From Colwellia marinimaniae (lineage in GTDB: Bacteria > Pseudomonadota > Gammaproteobacteria > Enterobacterales > Alteromonadaceae), in the NCBI RefSeq assembly GCF_002207865.1, contig NZ_BDQM01000010.1, positions 60,923 to 124,922 on the forward strand: a DNA stretch of 64,000 bases, read 5' to 3'. Position numbers and translations under genes: made by a program. Below, in pieces: positions 28,509 through 37,481 of the stretch (the first letter of the stretch is position 1; each line of letters opens with the position of its first letter). Below the pieces are notes generated by a model, which did no database searches, was not told the DNA's origin, and saw only the letters and a list, made by a program, of their open reading frames with translations.

Positions 28509-29951
28509 ATGAATAGCAGCTCGAACACTTCAGTAGAAAAAAATATTTTAGAAAAAATCGTCGACGATAAGCGTATTGAAATTGCCGCCCTAAAAAAGAG
28601 TAAGCCATTAGCCAGTTTCATTGACGAGTTAGTGCCGACGACTAAGGATATGTACGCGGCATTAACAAGAACCAAGGATAAGCCACATGCGGGTTTTATT
28701 CTTGAGTGTAAGAAAGCATCTCCGTCTAAAGGACTTATCCGTGCCGACTTTGATGTTAAAGCTATTTGCCAAATTTATGATAAATACGCTGCGGCAATAT
28801 CTGTGCTAACCGATGAAAAGTATTTTCAAGGTAACTTTGACTACCTACAAACGGTAACAAAATTGGTAAAATGCCCAGTACTAAATAAAGACTTCTTTGT
28901 TGATAGCTACCAAGTTTACCTAGCAAGATACTATGGCGCGGACGCTATATTATTAATGCTCAGTGTCTTATCAGATGATGAGTACCTTGAGTTATCAGCC
29001 GTTGCTGAGCAATATAACTTAGCCGTGTTAACGGAGATTTCCACCTATGATGAACGCGATAGAGCGATAAAGCTTAATGCAAAAATGATAGGTATCAACA
29101 ACCGAAACTTACGTGATTTAAGTACAGATATAGCACGTACTTTCGATTTTGCCCCAAGCTTACCTGACGATAGGATCATTATTTCTGAGTCGGGTATATA
29201 TAGTAATGCTCAAGTAAGGGAATTAGCGCCAGCGGTCGATGGATTTTTAGTGGGCAGTTCGTTAATGGACCCTAATAATAACCCCTATCAAGATATTGAC
29301 TTAGCTTGTCGTAAACTTATTTATGGCAACAATAAAGTATGTGGTTTAACGGATGCTAAATATGCTAGCGCGGCCGCTGATGCCGGCGCACGCTTTGGCG
29401 GTCTTATTTTTGCAGAAAAATCACCCCGTTATGTAACTAAAGCGCAGGCTCAAAACATTATCAAAGCAATACCTAAGTTAGAGTATGTTGGTGTTTTTGT
29501 TAATAGCGAACGTGATGTCATTATTGATTTGGTCAAGACCTTACACTTAAGTGCGGTGCAACTTCATGGTAGTGAAGATGCTCATTATATTGATGCCCTA
29601 ATTAGTGAACTGGCCGAGAATGACTGTGGTTTTTGTCAAGTCTGGCAAGCTAGTCCAGTAGCAAAAAGTGTTCCCTTACTTAATAGCAGTGTCAGTCATC
29701 ATGTGCTCGATGGCCAAAGCCCTGGTAGCGGTGAAGCATTTAATTGGCAAGTATTAGCCTTAAGTGAGCAAAACTTATCAAAAAGCTTTTTAGCTGGTGG
29801 ATTAAATAATAACAATATTAGTCAGGCCCTTGAGCAATTAACCCAGGTAGATTTATTTGGCCTAGACCTCAACTCAGGTGTTGAAGATAGCCCTGGTATT
29901 AAATCAAGCGAGAAGCTAGCCCAGGTATTTTCGAAAATTAGGAATTATTAA
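28509..29951 (+). CDS. trpC: Fused indole-3-glycerol phosphate synthase / phosphoribosylanthranilate isomerase
   Basis: A bifunctional enzyme of 480 residues, fused as in E. coli TrpC (trpCF). The N-terminal IGPS barrel has [21 protein letters not shown] and GINNRNL; the C-terminal isomerase barrel starts near [11 protein letters not shown] with its catalytic Cys and carries VQLHG and [10 protein letters not shown]. It starts one base after trpD. Confidence 0.96.
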   Translation: MNSSSNTSVEKNILEKIVDDKRIEIAALKKSKPLASFIDELVPTTKDMYAALTRTKDKPHAGFILECKKASPSKGLIRADFDVKAICQIYDKYAAAISVLTDEKYFQGNFDYLQTVTKLVKCPVLNKDFFVDSYQVYLARYYGADAILLMLSVLSDDEYLELSAVAEQYNLAVLTEISTYDERDRAIKLNAKMIGINNRNLRDLSTDIARTFDFAPSLPDDRIIISESGIYSNAQVRELAPAVDGFLVGSSLMDPNNNPYQDIDLACRKLIYGNNKVCGLTDAKYASAAADAGARFGGLIFAEKSPRYVTKAQAQNIIKAIPKLEYVGVFVNSERDVIIDLVKTLHLSAVQLHGSEDAHYIDALISELAENDCGFCQVWQASPVAKSVPLLNSSVSHHVLDGQSPGSGEAFNWQVLALSEQNLSKSFLAGGLNNNNISQALEQLTQVDLFGLDLNSGVEDSPGIKSSEKLAQVFSKIRNY

Positions 29952-29952
29952 C

Positions 29953-31212
29953 ATGCAAAAAAATATGAAGAAATCCGACAAATCATCCATTAAAGAAACC
30001 TTACCCGCCTATTTTGGTGAGTTTGGTGGCATGTATGTCGGTGAATTATTAGTCCCAGCATTAGAACAATTAGAGCAAGCTTTTATTGAGTCTCAAACCG
30101 ATGAAAGTTTTTTAACTGAGTTCAATAATTTATTAACAAAGTATGCTGGCCGTCCTACGCCATTAACCTGTTGTCGAAATATTGTAAAAAACCCACTCGC
30201 TAAAATTTATTTAAAACGTGAAGATTTATTACACGGCGGAGCCCATAAAACCAACCAAGTTTTAGGTCAAGCCCTACTCGCTAAACGTATGGGTAAAACC
30301 GAAATAATCGCAGAAACAGGCGCTGGACAACACGGTGTTGCTACCGCGATTGCCTGTGCACTCCTTGGTTTGAAATGTAGGGTATATATGGGCGCAGTGG
30401 ATTGTGCGCGACAACAACCCAATGTTTTTCGTATGGAGTTAATGGGCGCAGAAGTTATTCCGGTCACTGCAGGCTCTGGCACCTTAAAAGATGCTGTAAA
30501 TGAAGCGCTTAGAGATTGGTCTGCAAACTATGAAAACGCTCACTACTTATTAGGTACTGCCGCAGGTCCTCACCCCTTCCCGACTATAGTGAGGGAATTT
30601 CAAAAAATGATTGGTGAAGAAGCAAAAGCACAGTTTTATGAGGAAGAAGGTCGTTTACCTGATTATGTTATTGCCGCGGTAGGTGGCGGTTCAAATGCCA
30701 TTGGCATGTTCCACGATTTTATTCATGAAGAAGGTGTCAAACTTATTGGTGTTGAAGCCGGTGGTAAGGGTATTGAAACCGGTCAGCATGGTGCCACGCT
30801 TGTAGCCGGTACAAAGGGCATGTTGCATGGCAACTACACCTATATAATGCAAGATAAGCATGGCCAAATTAAAGAGTCTTATTCAGTTTCTGCTGGCCTT
30901 GACTACCCTGCAGTAGGTCCACAACATGCATTTTTGAAAGACACTGGTCGAGCACAATATGTCGCTATCAATGATGATGAAGCCTTGGCGGCATTTCAAG
31001 CCTTAGCTAGGTGTGAAGGTATTATCCCTGCGCTTGAGTCAGCTCACGCCCTAGCGCAAGCATTAAAAATGGCAGAAGCCGCCACGACAGAAACTATTTA
31101 CCTCGTTAATCTATCGGGACGTGGCGATAAAGATTTAGCGCATGTCCAGGCTATTATTTCACCTGATAAAGTATCATCAACGACAAAAGTTAAACATAGA
31201 GGAGAGGCATAA
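29953..31212 (+). CDS. trpB: Tryptophan synthase beta chain
   Basis: The PLP enzyme that condenses indole and serine. Schiff-base Lys99 lies in GGAHKTNQV, and the phosphate-binding GGGSNAIG follows later. 419 residues, with a short N-terminal extension (start [10 protein letters not shown]). AGGA lies ten bases before the ATG. The stop overlaps trpA by one base (TAATG). Confidence 0.97.
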   Translation: MQKNMKKSDKSSIKETLPAYFGEFGGMYVGELLVPALEQLEQAFIESQTDESFLTEFNNLLTKYAGRPTPLTCCRNIVKNPLAKIYLKREDLLHGGAHKTNQVLGQALLAKRMGKTEIIAETGAGQHGVATAIACALLGLKCRVYMGAVDCARQQPNVFRMELMGAEVIPVTAGSGTLKDAVNEALRDWSANYENAHYLLGTAAGPHPFPTIVREFQKMIGEEAKAQFYEEEGRLPDYVIAAVGGGSNAIGMFHDFIHEEGVKLIGVEAGGKGIETGQHGATLVAGTKGMLHGNYTYIMQDKHGQIKESYSVSAGLDYPAVGPQHAFLKDTGRAQYVAINDDEALAAFQALARCEGIIPALESAHALAQALKMAEAATTETIYLVNLSGRGDKDLAHVQAIISPDKVSSTTKVKHRGEA

Positions 31213-32060
31213 TGTCACACTCAAATATCCAGCAAGCAGGTGCACGTTATCAAGCTTCGTTCGCTACCTTAAAAGAAAAAAACGAACAGGCTTTCATCCC
31301 TTTTGTTACGATTGGCGACCCTAATGCTGAGCAATCTTTTGCTATTATCAAAAGCTTAATTGATGCTGGAGCAGATGCGCTGGAATTAGGTATTCCCTTC
31401 TCTGATCCAAGCGCTGACGGTATAACGATTCAAAGAGCGGCACTGCGTGCTTTAGGTGCGGGGATTAACACCGACATATGTATTGATATATTAAAGCAAG
31501 TACGAGCATATGCCCCACAAATACCTATTGGTTTATTACTTTATGGTAACCTAGTTTTTGCCCGTGGTATTGATAACTTTTATCGCGATATGAGTGAAGC
31601 TGGCGTAGATTCTGTGTTAATAGCTGATGTACCCATTCGCGAGAGCGAGCCATTTCGAGCTGCGGCATTAAAATATGGTATTGCTCCTATTTTTATTGCG
31701 CCACCAAACGCAAGCGATGAGACCTTACGGGCAGTGTCCTCATACTCACGGGGTTATACCTATGTCTTAAGTCGTGCTGGCGTAACCGGTGTAGACAGCA
31801 CGGATAGCCCCAAAAATACTGTCTCTAGCTCAGCTAATAAGTTAATTGAAAGCTTGCTAAAATACCATGCAGCCCCCCCTATCTTAGGTTTTGGCATTTC
31901 CACACCACAACAAGTTAAAGATGCCCTTAAAGCAGGCGCACTTGGTGCGATCAGCGGCTCGGCGGTAGTTAAAATAATTGAGAATAATTTAGCAGATAAT
32001 AGCAAGATGTTGACGGAATTAAGCCACTTTGTTAGCGAGATGAAAGCGGCAACGAGATAA
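31212..32060 (+). CDS. trpA: Tryptophan synthase alpha chain
   Basis: It splits indole-3-glycerol phosphate and channels indole to TrpB. Catalytic Glu58 (ELGIPFSDP) and Asp69 correspond to E. coli Glu49 and Asp60. 282 residues, slightly long. It is the last gene of the trp operon and is followed by a very strong terminator. Confidence 0.97.
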   Translation: MSHSNIQQAGARYQASFATLKEKNEQAFIPFVTIGDPNAEQSFAIIKSLIDAGADALELGIPFSDPSADGITIQRAALRALGAGINTDICIDILKQVRAYAPQIPIGLLLYGNLVFARGIDNFYRDMSEAGVDSVLIADVPIRESEPFRAAALKYGIAPIFIAPPNASDETLRAVSSYSRGYTYVLSRAGVTGVDSTDSPKNTVSSSANKLIESLLKYHAAPPILGFGISTPQQVKDALKAGALGAISGSAVVKIIENNLADNSKMLTELSHFVSEMKAATR

Positions 32061-32077
32061 CTAAGCATTAGTCGCCA

Positions 32078-32116
32078 CCATAAAAAAGGAGCAATACACT
32101 TGCTCCTTTTTTATGG
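32078..32116. terminator. Terminator of the trp operon
   Basis: A perfect 17-base-pair stem (32078-32094 with 32100-32116) with a five-base loop; the core arms are AGGAGCAA and TTGCTCCT, with A- and T-runs outside. It serves both trpA and the convergent small membrane gene. Confidence 0.9.
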
Positions 32117-32138
32117 CCCACTTTTGATTCCGTAAACT

Positions 32139-32495
32139 TTAAACTCTGAGTATTCGCCAAGATAAAAATACAATAACGAGAGTTAGACCAATAAACAACA
32201 AGGCAAAAAGATGATACAAGCTTCGCTGCACTTTGTTTTTTATGCGGGAAAATATGCCGGTTGAAGCGGTATTTATACTTGGGACATTGACAAAGACAGA
32301 AAGCAGTATATTAAAAAGTAGTAACCATATGCAGCCAAAAAAACTTAATAGAGCATAAGGACTGGTCGGTTGCTGTTGTGAGGTTGATTGCTGTAATTGG
32401 CTAAAAATGAGACCAACAAGGATTGCAGCCAATAGATAACTCAATTGACGAAAAGGTTGCAACTTGCTAGCAAGTTTTGCTAATAATTCTAACAT
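32139..32495 (-). CDS. Small membrane protein, unknown
   Basis: 118 residues with three predicted membrane helices (about 19-34, 47-69 and 92-113) and a basic loop between the second and third. I do not recognise a family. It is a single gene between the trp terminator and the CsrB-like RNA, convergent with trp. The frame and hydrophobic pattern make it believable, but it could be a lineage-specific protein. Confidence 0.6.
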   Translation of the reverse strand: MLELLAKLASKLQPFRQLSYLLAAILVGLIFSQLQQSTSQQQPTSPYALLSFFGCIWLLLFNILLSVFVNVPSINTASTGIFSRIKNKVQRSLYHLFALLFIGLTLVIVFLSWRILRV

Positions 32496-32630
32496 GTTTT
32501 ACCCTAGCTAAAAGTTACTCGAACATTCATTAAGAGAAAACTTTTATCAAGGTGTTGGCTACCTATTGATAGTAGTTACCCTGCATAAGCTATAGCAACA
32601 ATCGAGCATAAATTACCAACTACACATAAA

Positions 32631-32655
32631 AAATGCGACTCATTAAGTCGCATTT
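32631..32655 (-). terminator. Intrinsic terminator of the CsrB-like RNA
   Basis: Arms AAATGCGACT and AGTCGCATTT with a five-base loop; read on the minus strand the stem runs into six consecutive U. It sits at the downstream end of the GGA-rich region, as in csrB genes. Confidence 0.85.
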
Positions 32656-32870
32656 CTAAAACTAGCTTAATAAGGTGCGTCCTGCACACAAATTTAATGA
32701 TCTCACTTCTTCCTTGAACGACTATCCCTAGCATATCCTTTATGAGTCCACTCATATCCATTTTGGTAACTGTTAAGCGCCCATTCAATCATCCTTAATT
32801 TGTGTCTTCCTGACAATCATCTCCTTAGTTAACACTCCTTGATGGTAGCCGTCCCTAACTACTCGATGCA

Positions 32871-33510
32871 GACCTTGGTAATCCAAAGCCACATCCTTGA
32901 ACATATCATCCTTAATTAGCGTCTTCCTGACACCGTTCCCTGAATTAATCGTCCTTAACTAATCTCCCTATTTATACATCCATTTAAGTAGCCATCCATA
33001 ACTACTGTCTTGCTGACCTTGGTAATCCTAACCAAGCCACATCCTTGTTCATATCATCCTTAATTAGCATCTTCCTGACACCGTTTCCTGAATTAATCGT
33101 CCTTAACCAATCTCCCTATTTTACATCCCTTTAAGTAGCCATCCATAACTACTGTCTTCCTGACCTTGGTAATCCTAACCAAGCCACATCCTTAAACATA
33201 TCATCCTTAATTAGCATCTTCCTGACACCGTTCCCTGAATTAATCGTCCTTAACTAATCTCCCTATTTATACATCCATTTAAGTAGCCATCCATAACTAC
33301 TGTCTTGCTGACCTTGGTAATCCTAACCAAGCCACATCCTTGTTCATATCATCCTTAATTAGCATCTTCCTGACACCGTTTCCTGAATTAATCGTCCTTA
33401 ACCAATCTCCCTATTTTACATCCCTTTAAGTAGCCATCCATAACTACTGTCTTCCTGACCTTGGTAATCCTAACCAAGCCACATCCTTGTTCATATCATC
33501 CATAGTAGCA
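32871..33510. repeat. Tandem 147-bp repeat within the CsrB-like RNA
   Basis: GACCTTGGTAATCC recurs at 32871, 33015, 33162, 33310 and 33457, spacing 144-148 bases. Units alternate between two variants: the second and fourth appear identical, and the first and third resemble each other, so a dimer of about 295 bp has itself been duplicated. The fifth unit is partial. Each unit adds about 14 GGA motifs on the minus strand. Confidence 0.92.
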
Positions 33511-33978
33511 TCCTGCTACTAGACCTCGTCCTTAAAGCCTCCTTGTTAAACCTTTTTATAAATAGCACCAAAGTATTATTTATAATTAAAGCATCCAGCT
33601 TTAGGCTCTCCCTATACGCTACACAAGCATCCCTACTCATATCATCCTTGACTTGCATCCATTGCATCCTATTGACTCAACTCAATCCCTAAGTTATGTT
33701 TACTGTCCTCAGTAAGTCCTTATGTCGCTGCAATTCCATTTTAGCAACATGCATCGTCCCTAATCACGTTACAAGTAACGCTGAAGCCCCCTGCTCCTTG
33801 TCTTCCTGACATGTTTAATAGTACACCTAAATTTCATTTATCGATGCGTATTAACAAGCAAACTCTAAATGTAAAAACAATGTAACAAGTGATAATTCAT
33901 GTAAACATACAAAAAACAATATGTTACAGATCAACCATTCCACATTGCAGCAGAAATTGCCAATATATCTCACAAAGC

Positions 33979-33996
33979 TGTAAGACATGTCTTACA
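33979..33996. promoter_or_regulatory. GacA/UvrY binding box
   Basis: TGTAAGACATGTCTTACA is a perfect match to the TGTAAG-N6-CTTACA upstream element of GacA-family response regulators, which activate csrB, rsmY and rsmZ. It lies about 175 bases upstream of the predicted start of the CsrB-like RNA, the usual distance. Confidence 0.85.
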
Positions 33997-33998
33997 AA

Positions 33999-34027
33999 AA
34001 AAATAGCACTTTGTCGGTGCTATTTTT
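33999..34027 (-). terminator. Terminator of the GNAT gene
   Basis: Arms AAAAATAGCAC and GTGCTATTTTT with a seven-base loop; on the minus strand eight U follow. It separates the acetyltransferase gene from the GacA box. Confidence 0.85.
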
Positions 34028-34092
34028 ATTAAGGGAATTACTTGAGAGAGATAAGGCCTAATATAACCTTAAAATATGCCAATAAAGTGCAG

Positions 34093-34764
34093 CTATTCCA
34101 CTTTATCTCGATAGTGAACCATTACCGCACCACACACGTTTCCTACCGATACCTCTTTAACCGTTTGGTAATCAACATGCTTAAAAAATTCTTTAAATTT
34201 TTCTGAGGTAGCATAAACGGCTACCCCTTCACTATCTGGGTGTTCATCCAAAACAGTATTGACGGCGGCCATTAAGTAATGACCAAAACCATGCTGCTGA
34301 TGCAGAGGATGAACAGCAATAAATGATAGGAAATGGAAAACCTTTAAGGGGACAGCAGCCAAGACAATTTGTTCTTTTTTCATCATCTGCTTAGTACTAA
34401 AGTAACCGGCATTTAATAGCATTTTAAGACGCCAATGCCAAAAACGATCAGTTGCCAAGGTTTCATCTGGGCTGTTAATACAGGCGACACCAACCATAGA
34501 TTCCCCGAGATACAAACCAATCATGGGTTGTTTTGCTTGCCAAAAAGCATTGAGTTCTTCTCTAATAGCACCACGAAGACGTTGCTCATAATCTTCTTTA
34601 TCGCTATTAAATATCTCTAAAAAAACGGGGTCATCATGATAAGCTTGATATAAAAGTGACGCTGCTAATTTCAACTCATGAGCACTCAAATAAGTCGCTC
34701 GAATATTAACGTTTTGGTCTAAATTTTCATCAATACTATTTTCTACCGATTCGGTTTCACTCAT
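34093..34764 (-). CDS. GNAT-family N-acetyltransferase
   Basis: 223 residues with the acetyl-CoA binding motif VHPLHQQHGFGHYLM (about residues 151-165) of GNAT enzymes, followed by AVYATSEKFKEFFKHVDY, typical of the fold's C-terminal strands. The acidic N-terminal 20 residues are probably disordered. The substrate is unknown. It is a single gene with its own terminator. Confidence 0.85.
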   Translation of the reverse strand: MSETESVENSIDENLDQNVNIRATYLSAHELKLAASLLYQAYHDDPVFLEIFNSDKEDYEQRLRGAIREELNAFWQAKQPMIGLYLGESMVGVACINSPDETLATDRFWHWRLKMLLNAGYFSTKQMMKKEQIVLAAVPLKVFHFLSFIAVHPLHQQHGFGHYLMAAVNTVLDEHPDSEGVAVYATSEKFKEFFKHVDYQTVKEVSVGNVCGAVMVHYRDKVE

Positions 34765-34883
34765 TATATTCTCCTACTCTGACGGTGGATTATTTTCTAA
34801 CCTAACAACTCACCATAGCAGCATAATTTCAAACAGGTCAAATATAATTCGTTTAACTACCATGAAAGCCATATAATTTAGAT

Positions 34884-34910
34884 AAAAAAATACCCCGCTA
34901 AGCGAGGCAT
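34884..34910 (-). terminator. Terminator of the DUF3192 lipoprotein gene
   Basis: Read on the minus strand, arms ATGCCTCGC and GCGGGGTAT pair with two G-U pairs and a three-base loop, followed by a U run. Confidence 0.75.
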
Positions 34911-34934
34911 TTAAGTAATAGTAATAATAGATAA

Positions 34935-35327
34935 TTAGTTAGCTTTTACCTGTTGAGTTTTCAAAAAATCGCCACCATTACCGGTTTCAACTAATTTGCC
35001 ATTAATAAACTGTAAGAAAGTACATTCATCTTTTGTTGTTAAACCATCTTTATGTTTACGTTGGGTACGATAATATAAAACACGCACCGTATCATCGCCG
35101 TCAGTATAAGTCTCAGAAAAATCAGCGACACCTAAGTTTGCCTGCATATCCATAAAAGAAGCACCCAATTGAACGTTAGCAATTTTTTTACGGTTGTTGT
35201 AGGCACGATCTTTACTATCGCTGACAAAACCATGATCAATACCATCATCGTTTATTTTAATAACACAACCAGATAATGTCATTGCTAGTGGTGCAGCAAT
35301 GAGTAAAGCAAGTATTGATTTTTTCAT
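34935..35327 (-). CDS. DUF3192 lipoprotein
   Basis: 130 residues starting MKKSILALLIAAPLAMTLSGC, a lipoprotein signal with Cys21 as the acylation site. AGGGAA precedes this ATG; 26 further upstream in-frame codons are rejected because they would bury the signal peptide. The C-terminal YYRTQ, DGLTTKDECTFLQFINGKL stretch marks the DUF3192 family. A second member, with a membrane anchor in place of the lipobox, lies at 43520-43945. Its function is unknown; the fold resembles small SmpA/BamE-like proteins only in size. Confidence 0.85.
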   Translation of the reverse strand: MKKSILALLIAAPLAMTLSGCVIKINDDGIDHGFVSDSKDRAYNNRKKIANVQLGASFMDMQANLGVADFSETYTDGDDTVRVLYYRTQRKHKDGLTTKDECTFLQFINGKLVETGNGGDFLKTQQVKAN

Positions 35328-35519
35328 ATCTATATTCCCTAGAGGTAAAATGTAATTGTTATAATAATCCTTTACTCGGAATTGCAAAAAACAAGCCAAC
35401 CACATAAGTCATTGAATAGATGATATTTTTTAAAATACATCAATGAAGTTACAGACATTTTTAGTTATATTGGCTAAAATATAGTTAAATTAATTAATTA
35501 TTTTTAATCAGTAAGTAAA

Positions 35520-35888
35520 ATGACAATTATCGATGAAATTTTAATCTGTGCAAACCAACTTGCCAATGCAGGCAAAAAACCAACCGTAGCCTTGGTAAAA
35601 GCAAAGCTGAGCCAACGGACTCCGTTAGCCACATTAATCACCACATTAAAAAACTGGCAACACCAACCCGACTTTATTGCACCATTAAGTGCTAAAGAAC
35701 AGCAAGTTAGTCAAGACAAATCGAGCAACGATAACACTGCCCTACTAGACTCTCTCGTTGAAAATGGCGCGGTAAAGAAAATAATTCAGCAGTCATTAGC
35801 GCAAGAGTTAACCGAGATAAAAAATGAATTAGCGGAAGTAAAACTGCTTATCAAAAACTTAACTGAGCAAGTCAATCAAAAAAAATAA
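35520..35888 (+). CDS. KfrA-N-like DNA-binding/coiled-coil protein
   Basis: 122 residues. The N-terminal 50 (DEILICANQLANAGKKPTVA through LITTLKNWQ) resemble the KfrA N-terminal DNA-binding domain, and the C-terminus (about 80-120) is a charged coiled coil. KfrA-type proteins bind plasmid or chromosomal DNA; here a chromosomal role is unknown. It converges with syd, leaving a four-base gap. Confidence 0.6.
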   Translation: MTIIDEILICANQLANAGKKPTVALVKAKLSQRTPLATLITTLKNWQHQPDFIAPLSAKEQQVSQDKSSNDNTALLDSLVENGAVKKIIQQSLAQELTEIKNELAEVKLLIKNLTEQVNQKK

Positions 35889-35892
35889 CATC

Positions 35893-36504
35893 TTAGCTCT
35901 TTATTTTAGTATCAGTAACTAAACTCTTTGGCGTTAATTGACCGATAAAGCTGACTAATGAATCACTGAGTTTTTTATGTGGTTGACAACCGACACGTTC
36001 CACCCAAACTTCACCATTAGTATTATCGACAGAGATAATCATATCTTCTTCATCGGTAACAGCAAAGAACACGGTTTCAGCCTGCTTTAATCTTTGCTTC
36101 ATTAAGATATGACCAATGATATTCTCTTGTAAACGGTCAAAATCTTCCCTATTCCAAGCAAAAAGCAGTGATAACTGCCCTTCACTACACTCTGCTACAA
36201 TTTCGCCACTGAAAATAGTGGTGAAATAAGTCTTTATATCCGGATGTAGTTCAAGATCTAATGCCGACTCAACATTACTAAAAGATAGCGTCTCGGTATT
36301 TTCATCCGTGACTGACTCAGTTTTCACCGCCACGGGTTGCCAATAATGATGACTATCATCATGTGGACCTAATTCACAAGGTGATAACCATTGCTCATCA
36401 TGCTCTCTGGTAGGTAAATGTCCAAATTGCTTGATGTGTTGTTGGCTAAAGTCTTTACTAAAGGCTAAAAGTGATTGCGCTAAAGTTTTATTTGTAGATG
36501 TCAT
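35893..36504 (-). CDS. syd: Syd, SecY-interacting protein
   Basis: Syd binds SecY at the inner membrane and may check the translocon. The start at 36504 gives 203 residues (E. coli 181) and begins MTSTNKTLAQSLL; the frame is open 23 codons further but the match to Syd starts here. HYWQPV, ALDLELHPDIKTYFTT and RLQENIIGHILMKQRLK are strongly conserved. It is divergent from queF, exactly as in E. coli. Confidence 0.94.
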   Translation of the reverse strand: MTSTNKTLAQSLLAFSKDFSQQHIKQFGHLPTREHDEQWLSPCELGPHDDSHHYWQPVAVKTESVTDENTETLSFSNVESALDLELHPDIKTYFTTIFSGEIVAECSEGQLSLLFAWNREDFDRLQENIIGHILMKQRLKQAETVFFAVTDEEDMIISVDNTNGEVWVERVGCQPHKKLSDSLVSFIGQLTPKSLVTDTKIKS

Positions 36505-36558
36505 ATAAAGAAAAGATCCTTTAAAATAGCAAGATACTAGCTCACTACTGAAAAATTT

Positions 36559-37419
36559 ATGGCCAATTATCAAAATGCAACGGAACTAAGCAAGTTAACA
36601 CTGGGTAAAAGTACAGAATATTGCAGCGAATATACCGCAGAATTGCTACAAGGAGTACCTCGAAGTTTAAATAGAGATGACTTAGCTCTAGATCCAAACA
36701 ATTTACCCTTTATTGGCGAAGATGTTTGGTATGGCTATGAGCTTTCTTGGCTCAATGAAAAGGGCAAACCGGTAGTTGCAGTCGCTGAGTTTCGCTTTGC
36801 TTGTACCAGTGACAACATTGTTGAGTCAAAGTCTTTTAAGCTGTATTTAAATAGCTTTAATCAAACACGCTTTGCCAGTATCAAAGACGTTGAGCAAATA
36901 TTAATTAAGGACTTATCAAACATTGCCGGCTCGCCAGCAAAAGTACGTTTATTTGCGGTCGATCACTGTCCCGCTTTAGCTATTGCAAAAAAACCAGATA
37001 ATTGTATTTGTATCGATGGTGCTGATATCAGCATAGATAACTATCAATATGATGCACAGTTGCTAGCTCAAGCACAAAAAAAAGATAAAAGTGCTAAAGT
37101 TGAGGAGCATTTAGTTAGTCATTTATTAAAGTCTAATTGTTTAATTACCAATCAACCTGATTGGGCAAGTATTTATATTCACTACCGCGGTAAAGCCATA
37201 GATCATGCCACACTATTAAAATATTTGATTTCCTTTCGCCAGCATAATGAGTTCCATGAGCAATGTATCGAAAGAATATACTGTGATTTGCAAAAATTTT
37301 GCCAACTTGATGAGCTTACCGTTTTCGCCCGCTACACTCGACGCGGAGGGTTAGACATCAACCCGTTTAGAAGTAGTCATACTGAGCAAGCCCCTTTTGC
37401 CAGAACCTTACGTCAATAA
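36559..37419 (+). CDS. queF: QueF, NADPH-dependent 7-cyano-7-deazaguanine reductase
   Basis: It reduces preQ0 to preQ1 for queuosine in tRNA. 286 residues, the bimodular (YqcD) form. Catalytic Cys194 (SNCLITNQPDW) and Asp201 match E. coli Cys190/Asp197; the QueF motif ESKSFK is at 89-94. It has its own terminator. Confidence 0.96.
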   Translation: MANYQNATELSKLTLGKSTEYCSEYTAELLQGVPRSLNRDDLALDPNNLPFIGEDVWYGYELSWLNEKGKPVVAVAEFRFACTSDNIVESKSFKLYLNSFNQTRFASIKDVEQILIKDLSNIAGSPAKVRLFAVDHCPALAIAKKPDNCICIDGADISIDNYQYDAQLLAQAQKKDKSAKVEEHLVSHLLKSNCLITNQPDWASIYIHYRGKAIDHATLLKYLISFRQHNEFHEQCIERIYCDLQKFCQLDELTVFARYTRRGGLDINPFRSSHTEQAPFARTLRQ

Positions 37420-37439
37420 CCCAGCTTACTTTCTGCGAA

Positions 37440-37476
37440 AAGCATTAAAGCGAAATACTATTTCGCTTTAATGCTT
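37440..37476. terminator. Terminator between queF and the M61 peptidase gene
   Basis: Arms AAGCATTAAAGCGAAA (37440-37455) and TTTCGCTTTAATGCTT (37461-37476) with a five-base loop, perfect pairing; convergent genes share it. Confidence 0.85.
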
Positions 37477-37481
37477 ATTTT

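Larger units (their letters stand above)
32624..33812 (-). ncRNA. csrB: CsrB-family CsrA-sequestering RNA, unusually long
   Basis: No protein gene is present in this stretch. Read on the minus strand it has about 68 GGA motifs by hand count, roughly one per 17 bases, whereas I find none on the plus strand. Typical forms are CAGGAAG, AAGGATG and AAGGACG, like the CsrB repeats. Many GGA lie in apical loops of small hairpins, for example 33504-33520 (AGTAGC/GCTACT), 33588-33602 (AAAGC/GCTTT) and 33700-33715 (TTACTG/CAGTAA). CsrB-type RNAs bind and titrate the translational regulator CsrA. A terminator ends it, and a GacA/UvrY box lies about 175 bases upstream of the likely start near 33812 (-10 candidate TACTAT, complement of 33818-33823). 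About 1.2 kb is roughly three times the E. coli CsrB length. Confidence 0.85.

Noticed and set aside
32576..32788. 70-residue open frame on the minus strand
   Set aside because: It overlaps the terminator and 3' end of the CsrB-like RNA and looks like a chance frame.
32871..33510. CRISPR array
   Set aside because: Units of about 147 bp repeat in full, with no unique spacers between short repeats and no cas genes nearby.
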